Shown: positions 1 to 7,096, numbered from the stretch's first letter. The stretch: DNA of 12,090 bases from Actinomycetota bacterium (GCA_005787665.1 SYAB01000262.1:1-12090); one strand, 5' to 3'. Notes: generated by a model not told the origin, from the letters alone. Translations and numbers: made by a program.

Positions 1-1496
1 CGCTGACCGAGAACGGTATGCGACTCTCGGAGGCCCGGACGCTGGCCGAGGCGAGCGCGGATCAGGTCGGTGCCGTGCTGGCGTCGCTGGCGGCCGACGA
101 CACTCGCCCGAACGCCAGCATGCAGGCCATCGCGGAGGCCTATCCGCAGCCGCCCGGATGGACCGCGGCGGCGGTGGCGCCCTTCAAATCGGCGACGAAA
201 TGGAGCGGAGCCTCCTACGGAGACAACGGGAACTGGGTGATCGGCGCCCCGGACGTGTTGCTGGACCCCGACTCTCCGGTTGCCGAACAGGCCGAGGAGA
301 TCGGCGCCCACGGTCTGCGGGTGTTGCTGCTGGGCGCCTCGGACGTCCGGGTGGACAGCGCGGACGCCCCCGGCCGGGTCACCCCGGTCGCCCTGGTGAT
401 CTTGGAGCAACGGGTGCGCCCCGACGCCCGCTCCACCCTGGAGTACTTCGCCGACCAGCACGTCTCGGTGAAGGTGATTTCCGGAGACAACGCGGTGTCG
501 GTGGGTGCGGTCGCCGGATCATTGGGATTGCGCGGCGAGACCATCGACGCCCGCGAGTTGCCCGCCGACCCCGACGCTCTGGCCGACACCATGGCCACCT
601 ATACGACCTTCGGCCGGGTGCGGCCGGATCAGAAGCGGTCCATGGTCCACGCCCTGCAGTCGCGCGACCATACCGTCGCCATGACCGGCGACGGAGTCAA
701 CGACGTCCTGGCCCTCAAGGATGCCGATATCGGCGTCGCCATGGGATCGGGCAGTCCGGCCTCGCGCGCGGTCGCCCAGATCGTGCTGCTGGACAACAAG
801 TTCGCCACGCTGCCCTACGTGGTGGGCGAGGGCCGCCGGGTCATCGGCAACATCGAACGGGTCTCCAACCTCTTTCTGACCAAGACGGTGTACTCGGTGT
901 TGCTGGCGCTGCTGATCGGACTGGGGGGCCTGGCGTCGCACCTGCTGCACTCCGAACCGCTGCTCTACCCGTTCCAGCCGATCCATGTCACGATCGCGGC
1001 CTGGTTCACCATCGGGATTCCGGCCTTCGTGCTCTCCCTGGCGCCCAACAACGAACGCGCGAAAACCGGATTCGTGCGGCGGGTGATGACCTCGGCGCTC
1101 CCCGCCGGAATCGTCATCGGCCTTGCGACCTTCGCGTCCTACCTGCTGGCCTACCCGGGCCGCGACGGCAGCCCGGTCCAGCAGACCCAGGCCTCCACGG
1201 CGGCGCTGATCACGCTGCTGATCGGGGCGATGTGGGTGCTGGCCGTGGTGGCCCGGCCCTACCAGTGGTGGCGGGTGGGACTCGTCGGAGCGTCGGCGCT
1301 GGGCTACCTGGTGATCTTCGCGCTGCCACTGGCTCGCAGGACGTTCATGCTCGACCCGTCCGACCCGGCGCTGACCACCACCGCCGTACTCCTCGGCGTC
1401 GCCGCGGCCGCCCTGATCGAGGCGTCCTGGTGGATTCAGGGCCGGGTTCTCGGGGAACCGAGACACCTGTGGCGCCGGGCTGAGTCCGGTGCGTAG
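1..1496 (+). CDS. ctpE: Cation-transporting P-type ATPase CtpE, C-terminal part (5' end outside window)
   Basis: Partial gene: the frame is open to the left edge, and the first full codons (from 3) read LTENG, the tail of the DKTGTLT phosphorylation motif, so the catalytic Asp lies just outside the window. Seen inside: the nucleotide-binding-domain segment FKSATKWSG (183-209), KVISGDN (471-491), the hinge motif TGDGVND (684-704), and then about six hydrophobic segments (M5-M10) up to the stop. About 498 residues are present; the family is roughly 800. In mycobacteria CtpE is an inner-membrane P-type ATPase linked to calcium uptake (established knowledge). The assignment rests on the motifs and on the following Rv0909/Rv0910-like pair, which is the M. 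tuberculosis neighbourhood of ctpE. The gene ends 80 bases before the next start, so co-transcription is possible. The substrate cannot be proved from this fragment. Confidence 0.9.
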   Translation, partial: LTENGMRLSEARTLAEASADQVGAVLASLAADDTRPNASMQAIAEAYPQPPGWTAAAVAPFKSATKWSGASYGDNGNWVIGAPDVLLDPDSPVAEQAEEIGAHGLRVLLLGASDVRVDSADAPGRVTPVALVILEQRVRPDARSTLEYFADQHVSVKVISGDNAVSVGAVAGSLGLRGETIDARELPADPDALADTMATYTTFGRVRPDQKRSMVHALQSRDHTVAMTGDGVNDVLALKDADIGVAMGSGSPASRAVAQIVLLDNKFATLPYVVGEGRRVIGNIERVSNLFLTKTVYSVLLALLIGLGGLASHLLHSEPLLYPFQPIHVTIAAWFTIGIPAFVLSLAPNNERAKTGFVRRVMTSALPAGIVIGLATFASYLLAYPGRDGSPVQQTQASTAALITLLIGAMWVLAVVARPYQWWRVGLVGASALGYLVIFALPLARRTFMLDPSDPALTTTAVLLGVAAAALIEASWWIQGRVLGEPRHLWRRAESGA

Positions 1497-1562
1497 ATTG
1501 ACGCGGGGACCTCAGCCGGACAACCGGCCGGCCCCAGCGAATGCACACATTCAAACCACCGT

Positions 1563-1569
1563 GAAAGGG
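1563..1569 (+). promoter_or_regulatory. Ribosome binding site for the antitoxin-like gene
   Basis: GAAAGGG lies 7 nt upstream of the ATG at 1577. It is a clear Shine-Dalgarno site and fixes this start. No convincing promoter was found in the 80-base gap after ctpE. Confidence 0.65.
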
Positions 1570-1576
1570 TGACCAC

Positions 1577-1906
1577 ATGTCCTTCATCGACAAAGCCAAG
1601 GATGCCATCGCCGACACCGTCGACAAGGCCAAGGACGCGATCTCGGAGAACGCCGACAAGATCGAGGCCACCATCGACAAGGCCGGCGACTTCATCGACG
1701 AGAAGACCGGCGGCAAGATCTCCGAGACCATCGACAAGGTCCAGGGCGCTGCGCACACCGCGGTGGACAAGGTGCAGGATGCCGCTGGTGCGGCCAAGGA
1801 TGCCGCCGAGAACGCCGCCACCGATGTCAAGGACGCGGCCCACAACGCCGCCACCGACGTCAAGGATGCCGCCGAGAAGGTTGCCGACAAGGTCGACGGC
1901 CAGTAA
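1577..1906 (+). CDS. Rv0909-type antitoxin-like protein with LEA-like 11-residue repeats
   Basis: A 109-residue, highly charged, Ala/Lys/Asp-rich protein with no signal peptide and no Cys or Trp. The middle part (about residues 29-55: NADKIEATIDKAGDF, then DEKTGGKISETIDKVQ) matches what I recall of the Rv0909/MT0933 antitoxin family, whose M. tuberculosis member is only about 59 residues. Here that core is flanked by an N-terminal repeat (FIDKAKDAIADTVDKAKDAI) and a C-terminal run of 11-residue repeats (NAATDVKDAAH, NAATDVKDAAE). The whole reads as an amphipathic, LEA-like helix. The next gene starts 6 nt after the stop, the order expected for the Rv0909-Rv0910 toxin-antitoxin pair. The family assignment is inference from motif and context. 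A stress-protective LEA-like role instead of neutralising a toxin is a real alternative. Confidence 0.75.
   Translation: MSFIDKAKDAIADTVDKAKDAISENADKIEATIDKAGDFIDEKTGGKISETIDKVQGAAHTAVDKVQDAAGAAKDAAENAATDVKDAAHNAATDVKDAAEKVADKVDGQ
1811..1876 (+). repeat. 33-bp in-frame tandem repeat (two copies)
   Basis: Two consecutive 33-bp units encode NAATDVKDAAH and NAATDVKDAAE. The DNA copies differ at a few third positions, so the peptide is kept while the codons drift. A degenerate unit precedes them. The 11-residue period is that of LEA-type amphipathic helices. Confidence 0.8.
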
Positions 1907-1912
1907 CTCCCG

Positions 1913-2383
1913 ATGGCGAAGGTCTCGGTCTCCGTAGACGTTCCGCTATCTCCGGAGGAGGCGTGGCAACACGCCTCCGACCTTTCCCGGTACAAGGAGT
2001 GGCTGACCATTCACCGGGTCTGGCGTTCGACGTTGCCGGACAATCTCGTCAAGGGCTCCGTGGTGGAGTCCATCGTCGAGGTCAAGGGCATGCCGAACCG
2101 GGTGAAATGGACCATCGTCCACTTCGACCCCCCGCAGACCATGACGCTGGACGGTGTCGGCGTCGGCGGGGTCAAGGTCAAGCTGGTCGGTAAGGTCCGC
2201 CCCAGCACGAAGGCCGCCGACAAGGGCGGGGCCGCTTCGGTCGTCACCATGGACGTCCATCTCGGCGGCCCCGCTCTGTTCGGTCCGATCGGCATGCTGG
2301 TCGCGGCCGCGCTGCGCGGCGACATCAAGGAGTCGTTGAACCGGTTCACCTCGACGTTCGTCGCGGAGGACGAACGTCGGTGA
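1913..2383 (+). CDS. Rv0910-type SRPBCC-fold protein (putative toxin of the pair)
   Basis: A 156-residue protein beginning MAKVSVSVDVPLSPEEAW, typical of START/SRPBCC (polyketide cyclase/dehydrase-like) proteins: a first beta strand, then 'HASDLSRYKEWL'. Further recognisable pieces are VVESIVEVKGMPNRVKW and, near the C-terminus, GGPALFGPIGMLVAAAL, which match my recollection of M. tuberculosis Rv0910 (about 144 residues, catalogued as a toxin paired with Rv0909). SRPBCC folds bind hydrophobic ligands in a deep cavity. There is no signal peptide, so a cytoplasmic location is likely. The ATG lies 6 nt after the upstream stop with no obvious Shine-Dalgarno, so translation is probably coupled to the antitoxin-like gene. 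The toxic activity is literature-based for the family and is not visible here; a lipid or ketide binding role is equally compatible. Confidence 0.8.
   Translation: MAKVSVSVDVPLSPEEAWQHASDLSRYKEWLTIHRVWRSTLPDNLVKGSVVESIVEVKGMPNRVKWTIVHFDPPQTMTLDGVGVGGVKVKLVGKVRPSTKAADKGGAASVVTMDVHLGGPALFGPIGMLVAAALRGDIKESLNRFTSTFVAEDERR
2365..2370 (+). promoter_or_regulatory. Ribosome binding site for the amidohydrolase
   Basis: GGAGGA lies inside the end of the SRPBCC gene, 9 nt before the GTG at 2380. It supports this GTG, which overlaps the upstream TGA as GTGA, as the genuine start. Confidence 0.65.
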
Positions 2384-3282
2384 GTATCCGATACGAGTGC
2401 GGGGTCGATCTCGACGCGGTGGAAGCCATCGACTTCCACACCCATGTCGAGATCGACTCCGCCGGTCACTGCGCCTACGACCCGGTGCTCGCCGAAGCCA
2501 CCGGTCGCTACTTCAAGCTGGGGCCCGACCTCCGCACCGGGGTCGACGACCTCGCCGCGCACTACCGTCGGCACAACACCGCCGCGGTGGTGTTCACCAG
2601 CGACGCCCGGACCGCCTCCGGGCACCGGCCCAACTCGGTCGAGGAACTGATCGAGGGCGCGGCGCGGCACTCCGACGTGCTCATCCCCTTCGGCACGGTG
2701 GACCCGTGGGACGGCGAGGCCGCGGTGCGGCGGGTCCGCCGACTCGTCGAGGAGTTCGGTGTGCGCGGCTTCAAGTTCCACCCCAGCCTGCAGGGTTTCG
2801 AGCCCAACGAACGCCGGTTCTACCCGATCTACCAGGCGATCTCCGATGCCGGTGTGCCGGCGTTGTTCCACACCGGTCAGACGGGCCTGGGTTCGGCCCT
2901 GCCCGGCGGTCACGGCATCAAGTTGCGCTACTCCGATCCGATGTTGCTCGACGATGTCGCCGCCGACTTCGCCGATCTGACGATCGTGATGGCGCACCCG
3001 GCGGTGCCCTGGGTCGACGCCCAGATCGCCATTGCCTCGCACAAGGCCAACTGCTACGTCGATCTGTCCGGATGGTCGCCGAAATACTTCCCGCCCCAGC
3101 TTGTCCGGGCCCTCGGTCGACAGCTGCGCACCAAGGCGCTCTTCGGCACCGATCACCCCTACATCACGCTGGAGCGATGGCGGCGTGACTTCGCCGCCCT
3201 CGACCTCGACCCCGAGGTGCTGTCGTTGATCCTCAAGGGCAACGCCTCACGGGTGCTCGGCCTCGGCGGGGCCGAGTCCTAG
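2380..3282 (+). CDS. Metal-dependent amidohydrolase (amidohydrolase_2 family, TIM barrel)
   Basis: A 300-residue cytoplasmic protein. The metal-site signatures are in order: HTH at residues 20-22 (in IDFHTHVEID), GFKFHP (130-135), a barrel His in LFHTGQTG (His164), MAHP (His206) and the terminal GTDHP (Asp258). This is the HxH...H...H...D set of the amidohydrolase_2 superfamily, which hydrolyses or decarboxylates carboxylated or beta-keto compounds; relatives include ACMS decarboxylase and the hydrolases of beta-ketoacyl-CoA in aromatic catabolism. The substrate is unknown. The GTG start overlaps the upstream stop by 4 nt (GTGA) and has a good ribosome site, so it is co-translated with the SRPBCC gene. 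Its 3' end overlaps the convergent channel gene by 36 nt. From memory this gene is not at this place in M. tuberculosis, so it may be a lineage-specific member of the unit. Confidence 0.85.
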   Translation: MSIRYECGVDLDAVEAIDFHTHVEIDSAGHCAYDPVLAEATGRYFKLGPDLRTGVDDLAAHYRRHNTAAVVFTSDARTASGHRPNSVEELIEGAARHSDVLIPFGTVDPWDGEAAVRRVRRLVEEFGVRGFKFHPSLQGFEPNERRFYPIYQAISDAGVPALFHTGQTGLGSALPGGHGIKLRYSDPMLLDDVAADFADLTIVMAHPAVPWVDAQIAIASHKANCYVDLSGWSPKYFPPQLVRALGRQLRTKALFGTDHPYITLERWRRDFAALDLDPEVLSLILKGNASRVLGLGGAES

Positions 3283-4995
3283 CCGTTCGATGATGCCGAC
3301 CGGCGGTGGCGCCTTGCGGGCACGCCGGCCGCGCTGTCCCTTGCGCAGCGTCTCCAGCAATTCGTGGTACGGCCCCACCAGGTAGGCGGTGTCACCGGCC
3401 CGGAAGCTGCGGTCCGGTTGCGGGTGCAGTTCGGCGGCCCCGCCGTCGCGTTCCACGGCGATCACCCGGGTGAGCGTGGACAACTCGAGAATCCGCATCC
3501 CGTCCAGTTCGCTGCCGGATGCCACCCGGACTCCGCCCACCATGAAGGACCGCTGGCCGACCGAGAAGGTGCCCAGCACATCCAGGCCCATCGCGGCCCC
3601 GATGAACCACGGGGTGGCCAGGTCAACGGTGGAGCGCACGTGGTTGAAGTCCAGCCTGCGGCCGACCGCGGCCCCCAGCGCGCGGTCATAGATCCGCAGG
3701 ACGATGGGCATCCGGGATTCCTCGGTGGCCTCGGCCGGCCGGGTCATCTCGCGCAGGACCAGGCCGGTCTCGATGTTGACCATGTCGTCCTCGGTCAGCA
3801 CGGCGACGGCCCGGGCGCGTTGTACGCCGGCCGCCGTGAGGGTGGTGCGCTGGGTGGCGTCGCCGGAGATCACCGGGATGTGCATCTCCGCCGCTGCGGA
3901 CAGGTAGCGGTTGTCCTCGTCGCGTTCGATGACCACCACGGAATGCCCGGCATCCTTGAGCATCCCGGCGACCCGGACGCCGAACGAGCCCAGACCCACG
4001 ACCACGACATGCTGGCGTAGATGGCTGACCCGCTGCCGGTTGGCGGCCTCGAACAGCCGGCGGGACAGCAGGACATCGGCGATGAAGGCCACCATGATCG
4101 AGATGATCGCGATACCGCTGAGCATCATCACCACGCCCCAGATCCGCAGCCAGGTCGGCTGGCCGAGCAGGTTGAAGTCGCCGTAGCCGACGGTGGTCAG
4201 CGTCTCGGTGGCGAAAGACAGCGCGTCGAGCCAACTCATCTCCGGCCGGAAGCCGAATCGCAGCGCTGCCGTGGAGCCCAGCAGCATGGTCAGTGCGACC
4301 ACCAGCGACCCGTAGAACATCGGGTTCATGTCCTCGCGGAACGCGCGCGCCCCGTCGAAGGCGCGCACCGGCGGGGTGCGTCGTGCGAGGGCGGGATCCC
4401 CCTCTGCGCCCACCGGCAATCCCCGCAGGTGCAGTTCCTCAGCGGGTCCCATCACCGTGGCCCGGTCCCCCCGGAACACCTCGACGTCGGGATGCGGGCA
4501 GGGGACCACCTCGCCGGGGCTCGGGGCACCCTCGCCGCGCACCACCGCCACCGGGGCGAGGGGCCCGTAGAGTTCGCGCAGGGTGCCGTTGCGGGTGACG
4601 GTGTCGCTGGACACCACGAAATCCACCCCGCCCGCGGTGATGGTGTGGGCGGTCCGGCCGAGCAGGGCCTCGACCACCGACGGAGCGGCCAGATCGGCGA
4701 CGTCGAGCACGGCGCCGGGCCCCGCGCCGTCGTTCATGGCCTGGTGCAGGACGGTGTTCGACAATCGTGCGACCACCCGGACGGTGGGACTGGCCTGCCG
4801 GGCCAGCAACGCGACCTCGAGGTTGACAGCGTCGTCGGCGGCGGCGGCGATCACCGCGTGGGCGGTGGTGACCCCGGCGGCCTCCAGGGCGGTCGGGGCG
4901 TCCAACAGCACCACCGAGCGCTCCTCATCGTTGAGCTCGTCGATGATCCGTCTGGCGAGCGCATCCTGGCCGCAGACGATGATGTGACCGCGCAT
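3247..4995 (-). CDS. Potassium channel with RCK (TrkA-N) domains on both sides of a two-helix pore
   Basis: A 582-residue inner-membrane protein. Order seen: an N-terminal Rossmann/TrkA-N domain (about 1-110, MRGHIIVCGQDALARRIIDE) with a TrkA-C-like part (to about 190); a basic/acidic linker; TM1 (about 226-247); a pore loop with the K+ selectivity filter TVGYGD (268-273, bases 4177-4194); TM2 (about 283-310); a second TrkA-N domain with intact GLGSFG (334-339); and a C-terminal TrkA-C domain (about 480-550). RCK domains form the ligand-gated gating ring of MthK-type channels. The first nucleotide loop is degenerate (GxDxxA for GxGxxG), so only the second may bind a nucleotide. The start at 4995 was chosen because residue 1 begins the Rossmann strand and TACCGT lies 7 nt upstream; the open frame continues to 5361 but would run antisense through the divergent gene. 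The product is a K+ channel or uptake regulator; ligand and direction of flow are unknown. Confidence 0.88.
   Translation of the reverse strand: MRGHIIVCGQDALARRIIDELNDEERSVVLLDAPTALEAAGVTTAHAVIAAAADDAVNLEVALLARQASPTVRVVARLSNTVLHQAMNDGAGPGAVLDVADLAAPSVVEALLGRTAHTITAGGVDFVVSSDTVTRNGTLRELYGPLAPVAVVRGEGAPSPGEVVPCPHPDVEVFRGDRATVMGPAEELHLRGLPVGAEGDPALARRTPPVRAFDGARAFREDMNPMFYGSLVVALTMLLGSTAALRFGFRPEMSWLDALSFATETLTTVGYGDFNLLGQPTWLRIWGVVMMLSGIAIISIMVAFIADVLLSRRLFEAANRQRVSHLRQHVVVVGLGSFGVRVAGMLKDAGHSVVVIERDEDNRYLSAAAEMHIPVISGDATQRTTLTAAGVQRARAVAVLTEDDMVNIETGLVLREMTRPAEATEESRMPIVLRIYDRALGAAVGRRLDFNHVRSTVDLATPWFIGAAMGLDVLGTFSVGQRSFMVGGVRVASGSELDGMRILELSTLTRVIAVERDGGAAELHPQPDRSFRAGDTAYLVGPYHELLETLRKGQRGRRARKAPPPVGIIERLGLGPAEAEHP
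3256..3276. terminator. Possible bidirectional terminator hairpin between convergent genes
   Basis: Perfect 7-bp inverted repeat CTCGGCC / GGCCGAG with a 7-nt loop, placed inside the 36-nt tail-to-tail overlap of the amidohydrolase and channel genes. There is no T-tract, which many mycobacterial terminators also lack. In GC-rich coding DNA such a stem can occur by chance, so support is weak. Confidence 0.3.
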
Positions 4996-5002
4996 GGCCG
5001 AA

Positions 5003-5008
5003 ACGGTA
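5003..5008 (-). promoter_or_regulatory. Candidate -10 box for a leaderless channel transcript
   Basis: On the minus strand TACCGT fits the mycobacterial TANNNT -10 element. It is followed by 7 nt and then the ATG at 4995, which would make the first base of the start codon the transcription start. No Shine-Dalgarno site precedes this ATG. No clear -35 was seen. Confidence 0.45.
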
Positions 5009-5046
5009 CTGGGAAATCGGCGCACCGGTCCCCAGCCGGTGCGGGT

Positions 5047-5052
5047 TAAGGT
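5047..5052 (+). promoter_or_regulatory. Candidate -10 box for a leaderless transcript of the small membrane protein
   Basis: TAAGGT fits TANNNT and sits 6 nt before the ATG at 5059, with no Shine-Dalgarno between them. It shares a 63-nt divergent gap with the channel promoter candidate, so the two promoters may be co-regulated. Confidence 0.45.
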
Positions 5053-5058
5053 CGTCTG

Positions 5059-5478
5059 ATGGCACCCCCGCGTCCCGGTTGGGTGGTCGCGGTATGCGCC
5101 GCCGGCCTGGCGGTCAGCGTCTGGTTGCCCTGGTTGACCACCGCCGCGCACGGCGGCGGGCGGGCCAGCGCCATCGGCGGCACGTTCGGCAGCATCTCGC
5201 TGCCGCCGCGGTTCGGCGCGGGCCAACTGATCGTCCTGCTCGCCTCGGTGCTCCTGGTGCTCGGCGCGCTCGCCGCGCGCGGGCTGTCGTCCCGGCTGGC
5301 GGCGTCGGCGGCGGTGGTGATCTCTCTGCTTCTCGCGGTGCTCACCTGGTGGTACTTCCATGTCAACGTCAGTGGGCCGGTCGCGGCGGGTTACGGGTTC
5401 TACCTGGGTGCGGCATGTGTCGTGAGTGGGCTGGCCAGTTCGGTATGGGCGTTGGCGTCAGCGCTGCTCAGCCGATGA
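5059..5478 (+). CDS. Small four-helix membrane protein (Rv0912-like)
   Basis: A 139-residue protein with four hydrophobic segments at about 8-28, 54-73, 82-100 and 109-135, and short polar loops. The first loop is Gly/Ser-rich and contains SISLPPRFGAGQ. No enzymatic motif is visible. Size, topology and position before the oxygenase/thiolase pair agree with M. tuberculosis Rv0912, a conserved membrane protein of unknown function (recollection). It starts 63 nt from the divergent channel gene and is followed 63 nt later by the lipoprotein gene in the same direction. The ATG at 5059 is supported by a TANNNT box 6 nt upstream. The function is unknown. Confidence 0.8.
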   Translation: MAPPRPGWVVAVCAAGLAVSVWLPWLTTAAHGGGRASAIGGTFGSISLPPRFGAGQLIVLLASVLLVLGALAARGLSSRLAASAAVVISLLLAVLTWWYFHVNVSGPVAAGYGFYLGAACVVSGLASSVWALASALLSR

Positions 5479-5541
5479 CTCCGCGGCGGTCCGGACCGTG
5501 CCCGGCGTACGCCGGTAGGCTGTTGCGGGTTTCGAAGGGAC

Positions 5542-6198
5542 GTGGATGGCGGGCGGATGTGGATGGCTGATGTGAATGGTTGGCAGGCGCGGACACTCGC
5601 GGCAGGGCTGGCGGGTGTGCTCGCGCTGACGGTCGCGGGATGTTCGGGTGATGCGGCCAGCGCCGACAAGTGTCAGTCGGTTGCGGCGCCGCTGACCGAC
5701 GTTCCCACCCGGACCGACCAGGAGCCCAGAATGCGCGTTCCGCTTCCGCAGGGCTGGGAACGCAGCACCAAGATGGACAACGAGCAGATCCGCTTCGCCA
5801 TTCGCAACCCCGGGTTGGCCGCGGACGGATTCACCCCGAACGCCGTGGTGACCCTGCAGCGGCTGGGCCCTCACAAGGGCAAGCCCGAGCTGATCCTGGA
5901 AGCACAGAACGAACAGCTGACCAAGAAGCTCAAGCTCACCGATATGACGTCCACCCCCGCCGAGGTCTGCGGTGCACCGGCGCTCTCGAGCACCTACACC
6001 GCGCCCGAAATCAACATGGGGAAGAAGCTTCCACGCGTGCCGCCGCGGTCGGCGAGTCAGCTTGGCGCGATCTACAAGACCGGGGACGTGAACTGGGTGG
6101 CGACGCTGACGGTTCAGACTGTCAAGCCGGACAACCAGACCTTCGCCAAGGACTCCGCGGAGATCCTCAAGGGATTCCAGCTGCTTCCGCCAAAGTGA
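5542..6198 (+). CDS. Secreted lipoprotein, LpqN/LpqT-like
   Basis: Up to 218 residues. A signal peptide (hydrophobic stretch LAAGLAGVLALTVAG) ends in the lipobox VAGC; the acylated Cys is residue 34 counted from the GTG at 5542, or 27 from the ATG at 5563. The mature part has PLPQGWE near its start, two further Cys (44 and 143) that could form a disulfide, and ends KGFQLLPPK, as expected of the mycobacterial Lpp-LpqN family, whose members bind envelope glycolipids with Ag85 enzymes. The start is uncertain: GTG 5542, ATG 5557 and ATG 5563 are in frame. GAAGGGA (5534-5540) is too near the GTG and is better spaced for an out-of-frame ATG at 5546. The 5563 start gives the most typical signal peptide length. 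The 3' end overlaps the convergent HxlR gene by 32 nt. The family call is moderate; the lipoprotein call is strong. Confidence 0.8.
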   Translation: MDGGRMWMADVNGWQARTLAAGLAGVLALTVAGCSGDAASADKCQSVAAPLTDVPTRTDQEPRMRVPLPQGWERSTKMDNEQIRFAIRNPGLAADGFTPNAVVTLQRLGPHKGKPELILEAQNEQLTKKLKLTDMTSTPAEVCGAPALSSTYTAPEINMGKKLPRVPPRSASQLGAIYKTGDVNWVATLTVQTVKPDNQTFAKDSAEILKGFQLLPPK

Positions 6199-7096
6199 CC
6201 CCGACCTCGGCCCCGGTCAGCCTGGCGCCGCACCGATCACAGGCCAAGACGGCGTCGAGAACCTCGCCGCAGCCCCGGTGCCGCAGCACCACGGCAGGAC
6301 CCTCCGGAGCCAGGAACCACCGCTGGGCCCACTGCAGGGCGGCCACCAGGACGCCGCCGAAGGCGCGTCCCTTATCGGTCAGCAGGTAGCACGCGCGCTC
6401 GGCGTCGCCGGGAGTGTTCAGCACCCCGATTGCGCAGAACGTCTGCAGACGTTCGGCCAGCAGGCTGGGCGGTACCCCCAGCTGCTGCTGGAAGTCGGTG
6501 AAGCGCGTCGCACCCAGAAATGACGCGACGAGAAGCGCTGCCGCCCAGCGATTTCCGAGTACCGCCATGGTTTCGGGGAACAGTCCCCCCTGGCGGGCGG
6601 CGGAATCCGACTCGGAGCGGCGGCGGGTCGCGACGACCGGGGCCGACCGTGACCACGTCCCGCTGGGGCCCAGCCTCAGGTCGATATCGCCGGTGCCCAC
6701 CGCGGCCCCGCAGCATGAACACTCCAGCATCGGGGTGAACAGCTGCCCGCACCGTTCGTGGCGCATCGCCGGAAGGCGATCGCGGTGCGCGTCGACCCAG
6801 GTCCGTTCCCATTCCCAGATTGTCAGCAGCACCGGCCACAGCGACCGCGCCCGCCCCGTTGCCGAATACCCGCCCCCATCGCGGGAGAGCAGTCCCTCCA
6901 CCACGAGCACGCCCAGGCGTCTGGTGAGGACGGAGTTCGAGATGGGCAGCCGCGCCATGAAATGGCTGTAGCGGGTCGCGCCCATCAACGACTGCTGGAC
7001 GATCAGCAGATTCCACTCGTCGCCGAGCAGCCCCAGCATTCTGCCGATCGCGTTGGTGTCGCCGGCGTGCAATGCCGTGGGTCGAGACCCCGCCAC
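6167..7096 (-). CDS. Tandem HxlR-family winged-helix regulator with two His-Cys3 knuckles
   Basis: A 309-residue protein made of two HxlR units. Unit 1 (about 17-130): MLGLLGDEWNLLIVQQSLMGATRYSHF, recognition-helix region, then H113-x2-C116-x9-C126-x2-C129. Unit 2 (about 177-292): MAVLGNRWAAALLVASFLGATRFTDF, LTDKGRAFGGVL, then H273-x2-C276-x9-C286-x2-C289. The spacing is identical, so the protein is an internal duplication with two probable zinc knuckles; unit 1 has an extra Cys128. HxlR proteins are usually single domains of about 110-150 residues that dimerise, so this one may act as a pseudo-dimer. A linker (about 145-172) is rich in Arg and Ser. The GTG start at 7096 overlaps the oxygenase stop (TAGTG), so it is the last gene of that operon and probably its regulator (inference). 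An inducer or redox/metal signal is unknown. Confidence 0.87.
   Translation of the reverse strand: MAGSRPTALHAGDTNAIGRMLGLLGDEWNLLIVQQSLMGATRYSHFMARLPISNSVLTRRLGVLVVEGLLSRDGGGYSATGRARSLWPVLLTIWEWERTWVDAHRDRLPAMRHERCGQLFTPMLECSCCGAAVGTGDIDLRLGPSGTWSRSAPVVATRRRSESDSAARQGGLFPETMAVLGNRWAAALLVASFLGATRFTDFQQQLGVPPSLLAERLQTFCAIGVLNTPGDAERACYLLTDKGRAFGGVLVAALQWAQRWFLAPEGPAVVLRHRGCGEVLDAVLACDRCGARLTGAEVGVTLAEAAGIP

Noticed and set aside
1498..1503. TTGACG resembling a -35 box after ctpE
   Set aside because: No acceptable -10 sequence at 16-18 nt downstream; the region there is CAACCGG-rich.
2011..3156. Long minus-strand frame opposite the SRPBCC and amidohydrolase genes
   Set aside because: No recognisable domain, and it crosses two genes with clear family motifs on the plus strand; a GC-rich shadow.
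4021..5049. Long plus-strand frame opposite the channel gene
   Set aside because: His/Gln/Arg-rich shadow without motifs; the minus strand carries TVGYGD and both Rossmann loops.
4996..5361. N-terminal extension of the channel protein
   Set aside because: The extra residues are low-complexity Arg/Gln-rich and antisense to a real membrane protein; the Rossmann strand begins at the ATG at 4995.
6196..6219. TGACC...GGTCA inverted repeat after the lipoprotein stop
   Set aside because: Only five pairs with a large GC-rich loop and no T-tract; not distinguishable from chance.
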